A stretch of 64,000 bases of DNA from Imhoffiella purpurea (GTDB taxonomy: Bacteria; Pseudomonadota; Gammaproteobacteria; Chromatiales; Chromatiaceae): NCBI RefSeq assembly GCF_000585215.1, contig NZ_AONC01000040.1, forward strand, positions 124,001 through 188,000, written 5' to 3'. This document shows positions 8,624 through 18,425 of the stretch, piece after piece. Numbering within the stretch: the stretch's first letter is position 1; the number at the start of each line of letters is the position of its first letter. A program made the translations under genes and the position numbers. A model generated the notes under the pieces. It was not told where the DNA came from and did not search any database. It saw nothing but the letters and a program-made list of their open reading frames with translations.

Positions 8624-9844
8624 TCAGCTGCGCGCCTTCTCCAGCGCCGACGCATAGATGGCGAAGAGTTTGCCGAAACTGCCGTCCCAGCCGTAGTCCG
8701 CGTCGAACACGTGCTGGCGTGCCGCCGCGCCCATGGTCTCGCGACGCGGGGCGATCTCCAGGATGTTCTCCGCCATGGCCGAGGCGTCTCCGACCGGACC
8801 GAGCCGGCCCCATTCGGGCCGGATGCGCTCGCGCAGCGCTCCTGCGTCGACTCCCACCACCGGAAGCCCGGAGGCCTCGGCCTCGACCACGGAGAGACCG
8901 AAGGTCTCGTGAGGTCCAGCCGTGACATAGATGTCCGCCGAGGCCAGGGCCGAGGCGTAGGCATCCTTGTCCTTTTCGTAGGGTAGGACGCTACAGCGTT
9001 CGAGACTGGCGGCGCGATGTTCCAGCTCAGGCCGCAGCGGACCCTCGCCCATCATCGCCAGATGGAAGCGCGGTTCCTGCGGGAGCCGCTCGAAGGCGTC
9101 GACGAGCAGGGTGACGGACTTCTCGGTATCCAGGCGGCCGGAGTAGACGAGCAGGATCTCGTCCTCGCCGACCCCTAGCCGCTCGCGGAAGGCGGGCGAG
9201 CGGCGCTCGGGCGAGAAGCGGCTCAGATCCACGCCGAGCGGGACGATCTCGGTGCCCGTGACGCCGTATTCGGCGATTCTCGCCGCCTGGGCCTCGGTCG
9301 CGGCCAGTGTCAGGTCGCATTTGCGGAACATATGACCGAATGCCGATTCGGCGCCGTCTTCCAGGATCTCGCTCAGGGTGTGACCCCAAGAGGCGAGGGT
9401 CTCGCTGACGCCCTCAATGCCCTCGCCGAGGAATTTGCGCGCGGGGGCGCCGACATAGGCGTGCGCCACGTCGGTGTGGAAATAGGCCGAGACGAGACAG
9501 GCGCCCCCCGCGTCACGTCGCTCGTCGCGATAGCGGAAGGCCGCCAAGGGCGAGAGGAAATAGCTCCCGAGCTCGATCACGTCCGGGGCCGTCTCTTCGA
9601 GGATCCGCCGAATCCGGTCCGGCCGCCAGAAGAAGCGGTAGGGCTCGCAGCCCGGAATGAGCGGACTCTCGATCTCGATCTTGGTGAGACGCCTGTCCCG
9701 AGTCGTGCGGTCCTCCTCGCCGGGGACGATGAGGATGTGCTCGTCCTCTCGATGGTCGGCGATGTAGCGGCGCTTCTGGTCGATGTAGGTCTTGATGCCA
9801 CCGCTGGTTTCGGTGTAGGCCAGTGTGAGGTCGCAATAGCGCAT
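8624..9844 (-). CDS. GT4-family glycosyltransferase
   Basis: A 406-residue GT-B fold retaining glycosyltransferase. The N-terminal domain begins with the acceptor-side glycine loop (TETSGGIKTYI). The C-terminal nucleotide-sugar domain carries YSGRLDTEKSVTLLVDAF and the EX7E motif in HETFGLSVVEAEASGLPVV. No signal peptide or membrane segment is seen, so it is cytosolic or peripheral. It is the downstream gene of a leftward pair with an MGH1-like hydrolase (12 bp gap). The pairing suggests synthesis and breakdown of a small glycoside or glycan, but donor and acceptor cannot be read from the sequence. Confidence 0.85.
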   Translation of the reverse strand: MRYCDLTLAYTETSGGIKTYIDQKRRYIADHREDEHILIVPGEEDRTTRDRRLTKIEIESPLIPGCEPYRFFWRPDRIRRILEETAPDVIELGSYFLSPLAAFRYRDERRDAGGACLVSAYFHTDVAHAYVGAPARKFLGEGIEGVSETLASWGHTLSEILEDGAESAFGHMFRKCDLTLAATEAQAARIAEYGVTGTEIVPLGVDLSRFSPERRSPAFRERLGVGEDEILLVYSGRLDTEKSVTLLVDAFERLPQEPRFHLAMMGEGPLRPELEHRAASLERCSVLPYEKDKDAYASALASADIYVTAGPHETFGLSVVEAEASGLPVVGVDAGALRERIRPEWGRLGPVGDASAMAENILEIAPRRETMGAAARQHVFDADYGWDGSFGKLFAIYASALEKARS

Positions 9845-9856
9845 GGTCCTGGACTC

Positions 9857-11479
9857 CTAGCTCCCCAAATGGATGCGTTCGGCGAAGTTGGTGCGGAAGG
9901 GGATCGATCCTGCCGGGCCGTCCCACGAACCCGAGAATCCATCTCCAGGCTCGCAGTCCAGACTCAGACGTCCGCCGCCCCACGGAAGCTCGACGGAGAA
10001 ACGCATGCCGGCGCATTCGGGCGGCAGGCGAGGGCAGATGGACGGACCCGAAGGGGTCGGAGCCAGCCCCAGTAGCAATTCGAGGAAGAGCGTGTTCACC
10101 AGCCCGGACCAGCCGACGAAATCGCGCTGCGGCCCGCGTCCGAGCGTGAATGCCTTCCACCAGTTCCCCCGCTTGCGGCGCAGATCGCGGGTGTGGAAGC
10201 TGTCCGGATCGTAGAATTCGTAGATCTGCCGCTCCTCGCGGAAGACCTGATAGACCCCACGGCACAGACGGTAGCTCAACTCGCCGGCCTCGCGGTCGTG
10301 CCCGTAGCGCAACAGCCCCTGGACGACCCCGTAGGCGGTGTTGATCCAGACCGGGCCGCGCCACATATCCTTCTCGAAGGCGTGCGCGGAGCGGTCGACC
10401 GACGGCAGTGGCATGGGCGTTCCGTAGTGAGCCGGGTCCATGATGCGGGCCACCATGCGTCGGGCCCGATTCGGGTCGGGAACGCCGGCCCAGAGCGGAA
10501 GCAGCGAGGCGATGGTCGACACCGGGACATGCACCCCGGCGCCGTCCAGGTCGTAGTAGAGCCCGTCGCGCTCGCTCCAGAGCAGCGCGTTCATGCGCTC
10601 GCGGAGCGTCTCGGCCGAAATGGCGAAGTCCTCCGCCTCGGCCGGACGATCGAGCCGACGCGCCATCTCGCTCAAGGCGTCGAGCTGGAGGATCACATAG
10701 CTGCAGAGGTCGGGGGCCGCCATCGCGCGCGTATTGCGCAGCACGCTCTCGTCGGTGTTGCTGAAGCGTGGCGCGTTCTCGACCCCGGACTCGTAGGGGT
10801 GGGCCCAGAAATAGAGGCCGTTGTCGAGACGGCGGTGGGCGTCGAGCCAGCGCTGGTAGGCCGCGAGCGGTCCGTAGATCTCGTCGATGAAGGCGCGGGC
10901 GTCGGCCCGGTCGAGCGTCCGGGCGACCTCCATGGCGGACCAGGCCACGAGCGGCGGCTGGGTATAGCGCGATTGCGAGAACTCGGTGACGACATGCTGC
11001 AGCCGGTCGCCGTCCCTCAGCTCGATCACGGACAGCAGCAGCTCGCGGGCGGCCTGCGGATCCCAGCACTTCCAGATCTGGGCGATGAAGGCGGAGTCCC
11101 AGAGATAGACGCCGCGAAAGGCCGGACCCGGGATCGCGTGCCGATAGGAGGACAGTAGATCCTCCGACTGCAGATTCGCAAAGAGGATCGCATAGACTTC
11201 CGCGAAGCCGCGCGAGAAGGTGTCAGCATCCGCGGATCCGGCGACCTCGAGATGCGGCGGTCTGGCGGTCACGCCCTTGTGCCGGAGCACCTCCAGCGGC
11301 AGCTCGACCGGGAGCAGGCCGACCCGGCCCGCCGAGATCCGGGACCAGACGAGCAGGTTCCAGAGATAGCTCAGGCCACGGTAGTACCGGCCCGCGAAGG
11401 CGGCGACCCGCCCGGTTCTCACCCGTGCGGATCCGAGCCAGCGGCGCAATTCGGTCTTCAGGACTCGCATCGAGGACAT
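9857..11479 (-). CDS. MGH1-like (mannosylglycerate hydrolase type) glycoside hydrolase
   Basis: A 540-residue protein of the (alpha/alpha)6-barrel clan of trehalase, GH63 and mannosylglycerate hydrolase. Diagnostic parts are FRGVYLWDSAFIAQIWKCWD near residues 130-150, HAFEKDMWRGPVWINTAYG, the glycine/tryptophan-rich KRGNWWKAFTLGRG region and a final GWSGLVN. No signal peptide is visible; the N-terminus is basic (KTELRRWLGSARVR). It precedes a GT4 gene. Mannosylglycerate or glucosylglycerate hydrolysis (compatible-solute turnover) is a plausible role but not proven; other alpha-glycosides are possible. A second ATG three codons in is an alternative start. Confidence 0.75.
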   Translation of the reverse strand: MSSMRVLKTELRRWLGSARVRTGRVAAFAGRYYRGLSYLWNLLVWSRISAGRVGLLPVELPLEVLRHKGVTARPPHLEVAGSADADTFSRGFAEVYAILFANLQSEDLLSSYRHAIPGPAFRGVYLWDSAFIAQIWKCWDPQAARELLLSVIELRDGDRLQHVVTEFSQSRYTQPPLVAWSAMEVARTLDRADARAFIDEIYGPLAAYQRWLDAHRRLDNGLYFWAHPYESGVENAPRFSNTDESVLRNTRAMAAPDLCSYVILQLDALSEMARRLDRPAEAEDFAISAETLRERMNALLWSERDGLYYDLDGAGVHVPVSTIASLLPLWAGVPDPNRARRMVARIMDPAHYGTPMPLPSVDRSAHAFEKDMWRGPVWINTAYGVVQGLLRYGHDREAGELSYRLCRGVYQVFREERQIYEFYDPDSFHTRDLRRKRGNWWKAFTLGRGPQRDFVGWSGLVNTLFLELLLGLAPTPSGPSICPRLPPECAGMRFSVELPWGGGRLSLDCEPGDGFSGSWDGPAGSIPFRTNFAERIHLGS

Positions 11480-11512
11480 CGTCAGCTCGCACTTTCATTG
11501 GGTACGGAATCG

Positions 11513-12229
11513 ATGGATCTTCAGAACGACTTCTCGAACATCGACGGCCGGACGAGGCCGCCCGGATACCGGCTCCCGGTGCTGGCGGCGGCGCTCCTCA
11601 TCGGGCTTGTGCTGGCCGGGCAGGGTCTCGGATTGATCCCTCCCGTCGGCGAATGGCAGGGACTGATCCTCGCCGGGCTCCGCCAGGTGCCGCTCTGGGC
11701 CTTCATGCTCGCCTTCGCGATCCTACCCGCTTTGGGCTTTCCGATCCTTGCCTTCTATATGACGATCGGTGGCCTCGTCGACGGTCTCGGCCCCGCCTTG
11801 CTCGTCTCCTGGTGTTGCATGGCCGCCAACATGGCCCTGTCCTATCTGGTCGCACAGGGATTCTCCAAACCCCTGTGCGTCCTGGCGCGGCGTCGCGGCT
11901 ATCGCATCCCGCGCATCGAACCGGTCGACGAATGGAAGGTCGTGGTCATGATGCGCGCCTCTCCGCTGCCCTGGCTGATGCAGAGCTTCCTGCTGATCCT
12001 CGGCGGGGCGCGGTTCCTTCCCTACATGCTGTTCGGTCTGCCGGTGCAGGCGCTGGTCGGCCTGGGCGTCATCGTATTGGGCAGCTCGCTCTTCTCGGGA
12101 AACGGCCTCTGGGCGCTCATCGGCGTCTGTCTGCTCATGGCGGCCTGTCTGGCGCTTTCGATCATCCGCCGCCGCAGCGGTCGGCTGGCGCGGAGCGCGA
12201 CCGAGGAGGTTTCGCTGGAGTCGGTATGA
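11513..12229 (+). CDS. TVP38/TMEM64-type (VTT domain) membrane protein
   Basis: A 238-residue integral membrane protein with about five hydrophobic segments. The block AFAILPALGFPILAFYMTIGG and the following small-residue-rich helix are typical of the VTT/DedA-like superfamily, proposed lipid scramblases or transport proteins. The frame is open further upstream, but ATG at 11513 is preferred because translation from earlier starts would run through the divergent gene's N-terminus. Only 33 bp separate it from the divergent hydrolase start, so one of the two promoters must lie inside the other gene. Substrate unknown. Confidence 0.7.
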   Translation: MDLQNDFSNIDGRTRPPGYRLPVLAAALLIGLVLAGQGLGLIPPVGEWQGLILAGLRQVPLWAFMLAFAILPALGFPILAFYMTIGGLVDGLGPALLVSWCCMAANMALSYLVAQGFSKPLCVLARRRGYRIPRIEPVDEWKVVVMMRASPLPWLMQSFLLILGGARFLPYMLFGLPVQALVGLGVIVLGSSLFSGNGLWALIGVCLLMAACLALSIIRRRSGRLARSATEEVSLESV

Positions 12230-12412
12230 TCCTCGTGAGATGTCGAGCAGGATTGGGTTTGATCCCATTGTAGGTCGGTTGGTGTTTAAAGTCTGATGGT
12301 CGCATCCGCCACAGATTGAACGGCACATGGTTACCTGGAGGAATTATTCTGCTACAAAGCGTGAACGAAAAAGTGGCGATATTTTCGACATGCGCCCAAA
12401 GGAAGGGGATTG
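12230..12412 (+). promoter_or_regulatory. AT-richer upstream region of the cas operon
   Basis: A 183-bp gap of clearly lower GC than the flanking genes, the only place upstream of cas3 for an operon promoter. A possible sigma-70 pair is TTACCT followed 16 bp later by TACAAA (around 12330-12360), a weak match. AAGGAAGGGG sits just before the cas3 ATG at 12413 and serves as its ribosome binding site. Confidence 0.35.
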
Positions 12413-15031
12413 ATGAAGCGGCTCGGTCAACTAAACGCATTTGGCAAACTGGAGCACGACGCCGATCGTAACCTAACCGCATGGCACGCATTGACCGACC
12501 ATCTGGTGGATGTGGCGGCCTGCTTCTGTCGCTTGACTCGATGCGGTTCGATCCGAAGGGCTCTGGAACGGGCTGCCGGACGGTCGCTGACGGAAAGGGA
12601 TCTGGCACGTCTTGCGGCATTGGTCTTTCTCCACGATCTCGGCAAGGCGAACAGCGGATTCCAGGCCAAGCGATGGGATAAGGGTGCCATCCCGAGCGGT
12701 TGGCCCGCCCATGCCGGGCATGGGCTCGAAGCGACCAAGCTCTTCGCCGAGGACGCCTTTCTGCAGGAGTTGGTCGCCCTCTTGCCGATCGAGGCACTCT
12801 GCACCTGGGGCGAGGCGGTCGAGCCACTCCTCAAGGCCAGCATCAGTCACCATGGCCGCCCGATCATCGAGAGCGTCGGCGATTGGACGCGCGCGATCTG
12901 GAAACCCGTGGTCGCGATGGACGGGGAAGTTCTCTACGACCCGGCTCCTGTACTCGCCGAGATCGGCCGAGGGGTCGTCGAGCTCTATCCGGATGCCTTC
13001 GCATCGGGTGGCGATCCGCTTCCCGAGACCCCGGCCTTCAGCCACCTGTTCGCCGGACTGGTCCAGTTGGCCGACTGGCTCGGATCGGATACCGCCTTCT
13101 TTCCACTGTCCAATGGTGAAGGGGACCGCGCCCGTGAGGTTTCTGCCTTCGCCGATCAAGCCATCGACGCACTGGGCTTGGATGCGGCACCTTGGCAATC
13201 CCGACTCGCGATCGAACCGCCCGGATTCGAATCGGTTTTCGATGGGCATCCGCCCTATCCGATCCAGGCGGCCATGGCGGATCCTGCGCTCGGCCCACTG
13301 CTGGTCCTGGAGTCGGAAACCGGTAGCGGCAAGACCGAGGCGGCGCTGTGGCGCTTCGTCCACCTCTTCCAGCGCGGCGAGGTCGACAGTCTCTATTTCG
13401 CCTTGCCGACCAGAGTCTCGGCGAGCCAGGTGTATGAGCGCGTTCTGAAGGCCGTCAATCGTCTGTGGCCGAACGAGCCTCCTGTTGCGGTGCGCGCCTT
13501 GCCGGGCTACGCGAGCGCGGACGGCCAAGAACCGAAGGCATTGCCCGATTTTCAGGTGCTATGGCTCGACGACCCGAGCGACGCGGAGGCGCATCGCCGC
13601 TGGGCCGCAGAGTCGCCCAAGCGTTTCTTGGCTGCACCGATCGCCGTCGGGACCATCGATCAGGCCCTTCTGGGTGCTCTCCAGGTCCGTCACGCCCATC
13701 TGCGCCATGCGCTGCTGGCCCGCAGCCTGCTGGTGGTCGACGAGGTCCACGCCTCCGATCCCTACATGACCCTGCTGCTGGAACGCCTGCTCCAGGCGCA
13801 TCTCGCGTGCGGCGGCCATGCCTTGCTGCTGTCGGCGACCTTGGGGGCCAGCGCGAGAACCCGATATCTGGCGATCGGCAGTCAGGGGCGGCCTTCGATT
13901 CCAGGCTTCGAGGTTGCCTGCAAGGCTCCCTACCCAGCACTGTCCGACCGTGGCGGTCTGTGCGCGATCGCTTCGACGACGCGTCCGAAAGCGGTTGCCT
14001 GGTCCCTCCATGACCTCATGGATGCGCCCGACGCGATCGCACTCCTGGCGATCGAGGCGGCGGCGACTGGAGCCAAGGTGCTGATCGTGAGGAACACGGT
14101 GCCCGCCGCACTGGCCGTCTTCCGCGCGCTGGAGGCACACCCCCAGGCATCGGATTGGTTGTTTGCTGTCGGCGAGACCAAGACCCTGCATCACAGCCGC
14201 TTCAGCCGGGAGGACCGGCCGTTGCTGGACGCGGCAATCCAGGCCCAACTCGGCAAGCGCCGTCCACCTGGCCCCCGTATCGTCGTCGGCACCCAGACGC
14301 TCGAACAGAGTCTGGACCTGGACGCCGACCTCCTCATCACCGATCTCTGTCCGATGGACGTGCTCCTGCAGCGTATCGGGCGATTGCATCGCCATCCGCG
14401 CCCAGACGAGGAGCGCCCTCCAGGCTATGGAACCGCCCATGCGATCGTTCTGACTCCACCGAGCCACGACCTTTCACCGATGCTCACGACCTCCCAGCAT
14501 GGCCTGGGGCCCTTTCATGATGGCGACGGTATCTATCCGGATCTGCGCACGGTTGAGGCTACCCGCCGCCTCATCCTTGAGCGGCCGGCGGTCGTCATCC
14601 CCGAGGACAACCGTCACTTGGTCGAGGCCGCGACCCATCCCGACCAGCTCCTCGAGATGGAATCTCTCGGCGAAGGATGGCGTCTACTGGGCAATAAGGT
14701 CGAGGGAAGGGGTGGGGCGGAACGGACCATCGCCCGGCTCCATGGTCTGGAGATCGACAAGCCCTTCGACCAACAGCAGGGTTTCCCAACCGATCTCGAC
14801 ATCGCCACCCGTCTGGGGGTGCGCGATCGTCTCTTGACCTTCGATCCGGCGCCGGCCGGACCATTCGGCCAGCCGTTGAGACAGCTGCCGGTTCGCCATT
14901 TCCTCGTCAAGGGCATCGATGCCGATTCAACGCCGTCCAAGGTCGAACGCCGAGATGAAGCGGTCCATTTCAATCTGGGACATGTCCAGTTCCGTTACGG
15001 CCGTCTGGGTTTGGAGAAGCTCGACGGCTGA
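12413..15031 (+). CDS. cas3: Cas3 helicase-nuclease (type I-E)
   Basis: An 872-residue signature protein of type I CRISPR systems, which is recruited by Cascade and degrades the displaced target strand. The N-terminal HD nuclease has FLHDLGKANSGFQ (His74-Asp75) and a downstream GHGLEA histidine. The SF2 helicase has Walker A ETGSGKTEAA near 302-311, DEVH near 443, the SAT-like LLLSATLG, and motif VI QRIGRLHRH. Length is close to E. coli Cas3 (888). An alternative TTG one codon upstream is unlikely given the strong Shine-Dalgarno before the ATG. It is the first gene of the cas operon, 19 bp before casA, and appears fully intact. Confidence 0.97.
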   Translation: MKRLGQLNAFGKLEHDADRNLTAWHALTDHLVDVAACFCRLTRCGSIRRALERAAGRSLTERDLARLAALVFLHDLGKANSGFQAKRWDKGAIPSGWPAHAGHGLEATKLFAEDAFLQELVALLPIEALCTWGEAVEPLLKASISHHGRPIIESVGDWTRAIWKPVVAMDGEVLYDPAPVLAEIGRGVVELYPDAFASGGDPLPETPAFSHLFAGLVQLADWLGSDTAFFPLSNGEGDRAREVSAFADQAIDALGLDAAPWQSRLAIEPPGFESVFDGHPPYPIQAAMADPALGPLLVLESETGSGKTEAALWRFVHLFQRGEVDSLYFALPTRVSASQVYERVLKAVNRLWPNEPPVAVRALPGYASADGQEPKALPDFQVLWLDDPSDAEAHRRWAAESPKRFLAAPIAVGTIDQALLGALQVRHAHLRHALLARSLLVVDEVHASDPYMTLLLERLLQAHLACGGHALLLSATLGASARTRYLAIGSQGRPSIPGFEVACKAPYPALSDRGGLCAIASTTRPKAVAWSLHDLMDAPDAIALLAIEAAATGAKVLIVRNTVPAALAVFRALEAHPQASDWLFAVGETKTLHHSRFSREDRPLLDAAIQAQLGKRRPPGPRIVVGTQTLEQSLDLDADLLITDLCPMDVLLQRIGRLHRHPRPDEERPPGYGTAHAIVLTPPSHDLSPMLTTSQHGLGPFHDGDGIYPDLRTVEATRRLILERPAVVIPEDNRHLVEAATHPDQLLEMESLGEGWRLLGNKVEGRGGAERTIARLHGLEIDKPFDQQQGFPTDLDIATRLGVRDRLLTFDPAPAGPFGQPLRQLPVRHFLVKGIDADSTPSKVERRDEAVHFNLGHVQFRYGRLGLEKLDG

Positions 15032-15050
15032 TCCGACAAGGGAGTTCGTG

Positions 15051-16640
15051 ATGACGCTGCGCTATTCACTGCTCGAAGAAACATTGATCGGAGCCCGCTT
15101 GGCCGACGGCACAAGAATTCGGCTCACCTTGCCTGATCTTTTCGTCCTCTTGGCCGAGGACCGTATTCGCGACTTTCCGGCCTTGCGGCCGCATCAGCGT
15201 CACCCCTGGCATGCCTTTCTGGTCCAACTCGCGGCGATGGCCCTGCATGAGGCTGGCCAGACCGAGCCCTTGGCCGATGAGGCGGCCTGGAAGGCTGCGC
15301 TCTTGGCCCTGACGCCGGATGATCCGGATGGGGCGGCTTGGTGTCTGATCGCGCCTCCCGAGCGCCCGGCGCTGATGCAAGCGCCTGTCCCCGAGAAGAC
15401 CTTGACGGCGTGGAAGAACCGACTCCTCGCCCCGGATGAGTTGGACATGCTGGTCACATCGAAGAACCACGACCTCAAGGCAGCTCGCATGCGGCATTGT
15501 GAGCCCGAGGATTGGCTGTTTGCCTTGATCAGCCTGCAAACCCAGGAAGGATTTCTTGGTGCCGGAAACTACGGAATCTCGAGGATGAACGGTGGATTTG
15601 CGAGTCGCCCTGCGTTGGGCGTGGTTCCCTTGGGCGGCTGGGGTCGACGCTGGGCACGGGATGTCCGTCGTCTGCTCGATTGTCGCGCCGAAATCGTGCA
15701 AGACATGGAGCTCTGCGAGCAAGGCGGGATTGGCCTGGTTTGGTTGCGGCCCTGGAATGGAACCGACAGCCTTGCCTTTGCCGCACTCGATCCTTTCTAC
15801 ATCGAGATCTGCCGCCGAATTCGTCTCCTGGAATCTACCGATGGAGTGTCGGCACTGGCAACCGGCAGCAAGGCGCCGCGTATCGACGCCAAGAGCCGCA
15901 ATGGCGTCACGGGCGACCCCTGGATGCCTGTCGAGATGGCGGCGGGCAAGGCGCTCACCATCACCGGTAAAGGGTTCGATTACAAACTCTCATCCGAGCT
16001 GCTGTTCGGGCAGAAATTCTTATCGCCGATCGCGCAGGCATTGATCGAGGAGGATGGTCAGCAGGGAATCCTCATCTTGGCGCGCGGGGTCACCCGTGGA
16101 CAGGGAAAGACCGAGGGCTACCACGAACGGGGAATACCCATCTCGCCGAAGGTTCGCGGTTTTATGATCCAGAAGAAGACCGATGGGCTCGCCAAGATTG
16201 CCGAGGAGCGGGTATCCGATATCGGCAAGATGCGTGGCCTGTTGTGGACGGCCTTGGCAACCCTCTTCGAGAACGGTGCGCCGAAAGATACATTCGGTGA
16301 CAGCGCCAAGGACAAGGCCAATCTATTCTCCAAGCCGTTTGAGCAGTACGAAGACGCGCGTTTCTTCGGCGGTCCGCTCGGACTGAACGAGGAAATCGAA
16401 TCGGAGCAGCCGGGGAACATGCGCTTGCGCTGGTATCTGGACATGGCCGAGCGTGCCCAGTCGATTCTCACCGATGCCTTCGACTCGGGACCGCGCAGCG
16501 GCGAGCAACGCTATCGCGCCCGCGCCGCCGCCATGAGCCGCCTGCATGGCGGATTGCGCAGCGACAAGACCCTGCCGACCCTGGCCCATTACTACAAGAC
16601 GCAAAAGGACTCCAAGGAGACGCCCTATGTCCAGCTCTGA
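15051..16640 (+). CDS. casA: Cascade large subunit Cse1/CasA (Cas8e)
   Basis: A 529-residue large subunit of the I-E surveillance complex, which recognises the PAM and helps recruit Cas3 (E. coli CasA is 502). Recognisable blocks are RPHQRHPWHAFLVQLAAMAL near the N-terminus, QTQEGFLGAGNYGISRMNGG in the middle, and the four-helix C-terminus. The frame is open upstream into cas3, but ATG at 15051 is chosen because it follows GGGAG and begins the conserved MTLRYSLLEE start. Its end overlaps casB by 14 bp, indicating coupled translation. Confidence 0.95.
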   Translation: MTLRYSLLEETLIGARLADGTRIRLTLPDLFVLLAEDRIRDFPALRPHQRHPWHAFLVQLAAMALHEAGQTEPLADEAAWKAALLALTPDDPDGAAWCLIAPPERPALMQAPVPEKTLTAWKNRLLAPDELDMLVTSKNHDLKAARMRHCEPEDWLFALISLQTQEGFLGAGNYGISRMNGGFASRPALGVVPLGGWGRRWARDVRRLLDCRAEIVQDMELCEQGGIGLVWLRPWNGTDSLAFAALDPFYIEICRRIRLLESTDGVSALATGSKAPRIDAKSRNGVTGDPWMPVEMAAGKALTITGKGFDYKLSSELLFGQKFLSPIAQALIEEDGQQGILILARGVTRGQGKTEGYHERGIPISPKVRGFMIQKKTDGLAKIAEERVSDIGKMRGLLWTALATLFENGAPKDTFGDSAKDKANLFSKPFEQYEDARFFGGPLGLNEEIESEQPGNMRLRWYLDMAERAQSILTDAFDSGPRSGEQRYRARAAAMSRLHGGLRSDKTLPTLAHYYKTQKDSKETPYVQL

Positions 16641-17199
16641 CACTGAGCGCCAAGCGCCAAGCAGCGCGGAACGCGAAGGCTCGCCGATCGCCAAGCTGGC
16701 CCAACTCATGGGCCAGGCGGCTCGCTTCGATGGCGACCTTCATGGTCTGGGTAAGGGCGAGAAAGCGGCCTTGGCCCGCTTGGATCCCGATGGCGATATC
16801 CGCCCGCATCAGGTCGCGGCCCTGGCACGGGCGCTCATCCATGCCGGCCTCGATCCCGAGGACTGGCACCCTGAAACCTGGCGCCGGTGGGCATTGATCG
16901 CCCATGGCATGGCGCTGGCGGGTCATGCCAGCGGTGCGTTCGGGAATCAGCTCTGCGAAGCCGGGGTATCGGAGTCGCGGGTGACCAAGCTCCTGACCTC
17001 GCGTGGGGATGCCTTTCGCCAACTCCTGCCACGCCTGCTGCGTCTGCTCGCATCCAAGGAGGTCGCTCCGAACTGGCACGAGCTGGGTTGGTTGATCTTG
17101 TCCGAAGGTCGAGAGGAGGAGCGGGCCGAGGCCATCCGAATGCAAATCGCTGGACGCTATTTCTCCGCCGTCGCCCGGTCCAACAAACAAGCCGCTTGA
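16627..17199 (+). CDS. casB: Cascade small subunit Cse2/CasB (Cas11)
   Basis: A 190-residue, mostly helical, basic protein; two copies line the belly of I-E Cascade and steady the R-loop. Typical blocks are RRWALIAHGMALAGHA, SRVTKLLTSRGDAFRQLLPR and the C-terminal EEERAEAIRMQIAGRYF. It is a little longer than E. coli CasB (160) through an N-terminal polar tail. The ATG lies inside the last codons of casA; an earlier in-frame start would lengthen the overlap and is not supported by a ribosome binding site. Confidence 0.93.
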   Translation: MSSSDTERQAPSSAEREGSPIAKLAQLMGQAARFDGDLHGLGKGEKAALARLDPDGDIRPHQVAALARALIHAGLDPEDWHPETWRRWALIAHGMALAGHASGAFGNQLCEAGVSESRVTKLLTSRGDAFRQLLPRLLRLLASKEVAPNWHELGWLILSEGREEERAEAIRMQIAGRYFSAVARSNKQAA

Positions 17200-17224
17200 A
17201 TGCATCACAAGGAACCGTAACGCC

Positions 17225-18424
17225 ATGACGACTCAACCCCGTTTCATCCAGATCCACAGCCTGCACACCTATCCCGCCGCGCTGATCAATCGTGACGACG
17301 CCGGACTCGCCAAGCGACTGCCGTTGGGGAACGCCATGCGGACGCGGATCTCGTCGCAATGCCTGAAGCGTCACTGGCGCATCGCGGACGACCGGTTTGC
17401 CTTGTCCGAGCTGGCGGTTCCAATGGCGATCCGCTCGCGCGGAACGCTGGAGCTGATCCGCAAGCGGATCATCGAGGGCGGGGTTTCCGAGGCCCTGGCT
17501 CAAGCGGCGGTGGAGGCCTTGCGCAATGGCGGCTTGGTCGACAAGGCGGGCAAGGAAATGAAGGGTGAGGAGGCGCTGAACACCGGGCAGGCCGTGTTGA
17601 TGGGGAAGGCCGAGATCGACTATCTGGTGCGGCGCTGCATCGAGTCGGTCGAGGCGGGCACCGACGACAAGACAGTTCGCGCCAATGTGACCAAGATGCT
17701 CAAGGATGAGAAGAAGAACATCGCGGCACTCAAGCATGGCTCCGGCCTGGAGTCTGCCTTGTTCGGCCGAATGGTCACCTCCGACGTCCTCGCCAGCCGG
17801 GATGCGGCGGTCTACGTGGCCCATGCGTTCAGCGTGCATGAAGCTCAGGTCGAGAACGACTATTTCACGGTGGTCGACGACCTGAACGTCGAAAGCGGCG
17901 AGCTCGGCTCGGCGGGCATCTTCGATACCGAGCTGGCCTCTGGGCTCTATTACGGCTACGTCGTGGTCGATGTCCGTCAACTGGTCGAGAACCTGGAGGG
18001 CATCCCGGCCAAGGACTGCTTCGCCGATACGACTCCACCGGAGAAACGCGAGTTGGCCGGCAAGGTCGTCGAGCACCTCTTGCACCTGATCGCGACCGTC
18101 AGCCCGGGTGCCAAGCGTGGATCGACCGCGCCCTTCGACTGGGCGAAGCTCATGCTGGTCGAGATGGGCGACTGGCAGCCACGCAGCCTGGCGGGTGCCT
18201 TCCATGACGCCCTGCCGTTGTCGGCGAGGGACGACAGACCCATACGTGAGCGGGCCGTCGCACGTCTCGGTAGCGAGATCACCAAGATGGACGCGGCTTA
18301 CGGCGCCTCGCTGGTTCGTCGTGTCATGGCCCTGGATCCGGTCGAGATTCCCGATGCCGAAGGCTGCAACCTGAACGATCTCGCCACCCGAACAGCCGCG
18401 GCCATCGTGCAAGGGGCGTGCTGA
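17225..18424 (+). CDS. cas7e: Cascade backbone subunit Cas7e/CasC (Cse4)
   Basis: A 399-residue RAMP protein; six copies polymerise along the crRNA spacer in I-E Cascade. The N-terminus FIQIHSLHTYPAALINRDDA and RISSQCLKRHWR are family hallmarks, as is DDLNVESGELGSAGIFDTEL in the centre. It is somewhat longer than E. coli CasC (363). It starts 25 bp after casB and ends one base before the cas5 start, so it lies in the same transcript. No disruption is seen. Confidence 0.96.
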   Translation: MTTQPRFIQIHSLHTYPAALINRDDAGLAKRLPLGNAMRTRISSQCLKRHWRIADDRFALSELAVPMAIRSRGTLELIRKRIIEGGVSEALAQAAVEALRNGGLVDKAGKEMKGEEALNTGQAVLMGKAEIDYLVRRCIESVEAGTDDKTVRANVTKMLKDEKKNIAALKHGSGLESALFGRMVTSDVLASRDAAVYVAHAFSVHEAQVENDYFTVVDDLNVESGELGSAGIFDTELASGLYYGYVVVDVRQLVENLEGIPAKDCFADTTPPEKRELAGKVVEHLLHLIATVSPGAKRGSTAPFDWAKLMLVEMGDWQPRSLAGAFHDALPLSARDDRPIRERAVARLGSEITKMDAAYGASLVRRVMALDPVEIPDAEGCNLNDLATRTAAAIVQGAC

Positions 18425-18425
18425 C

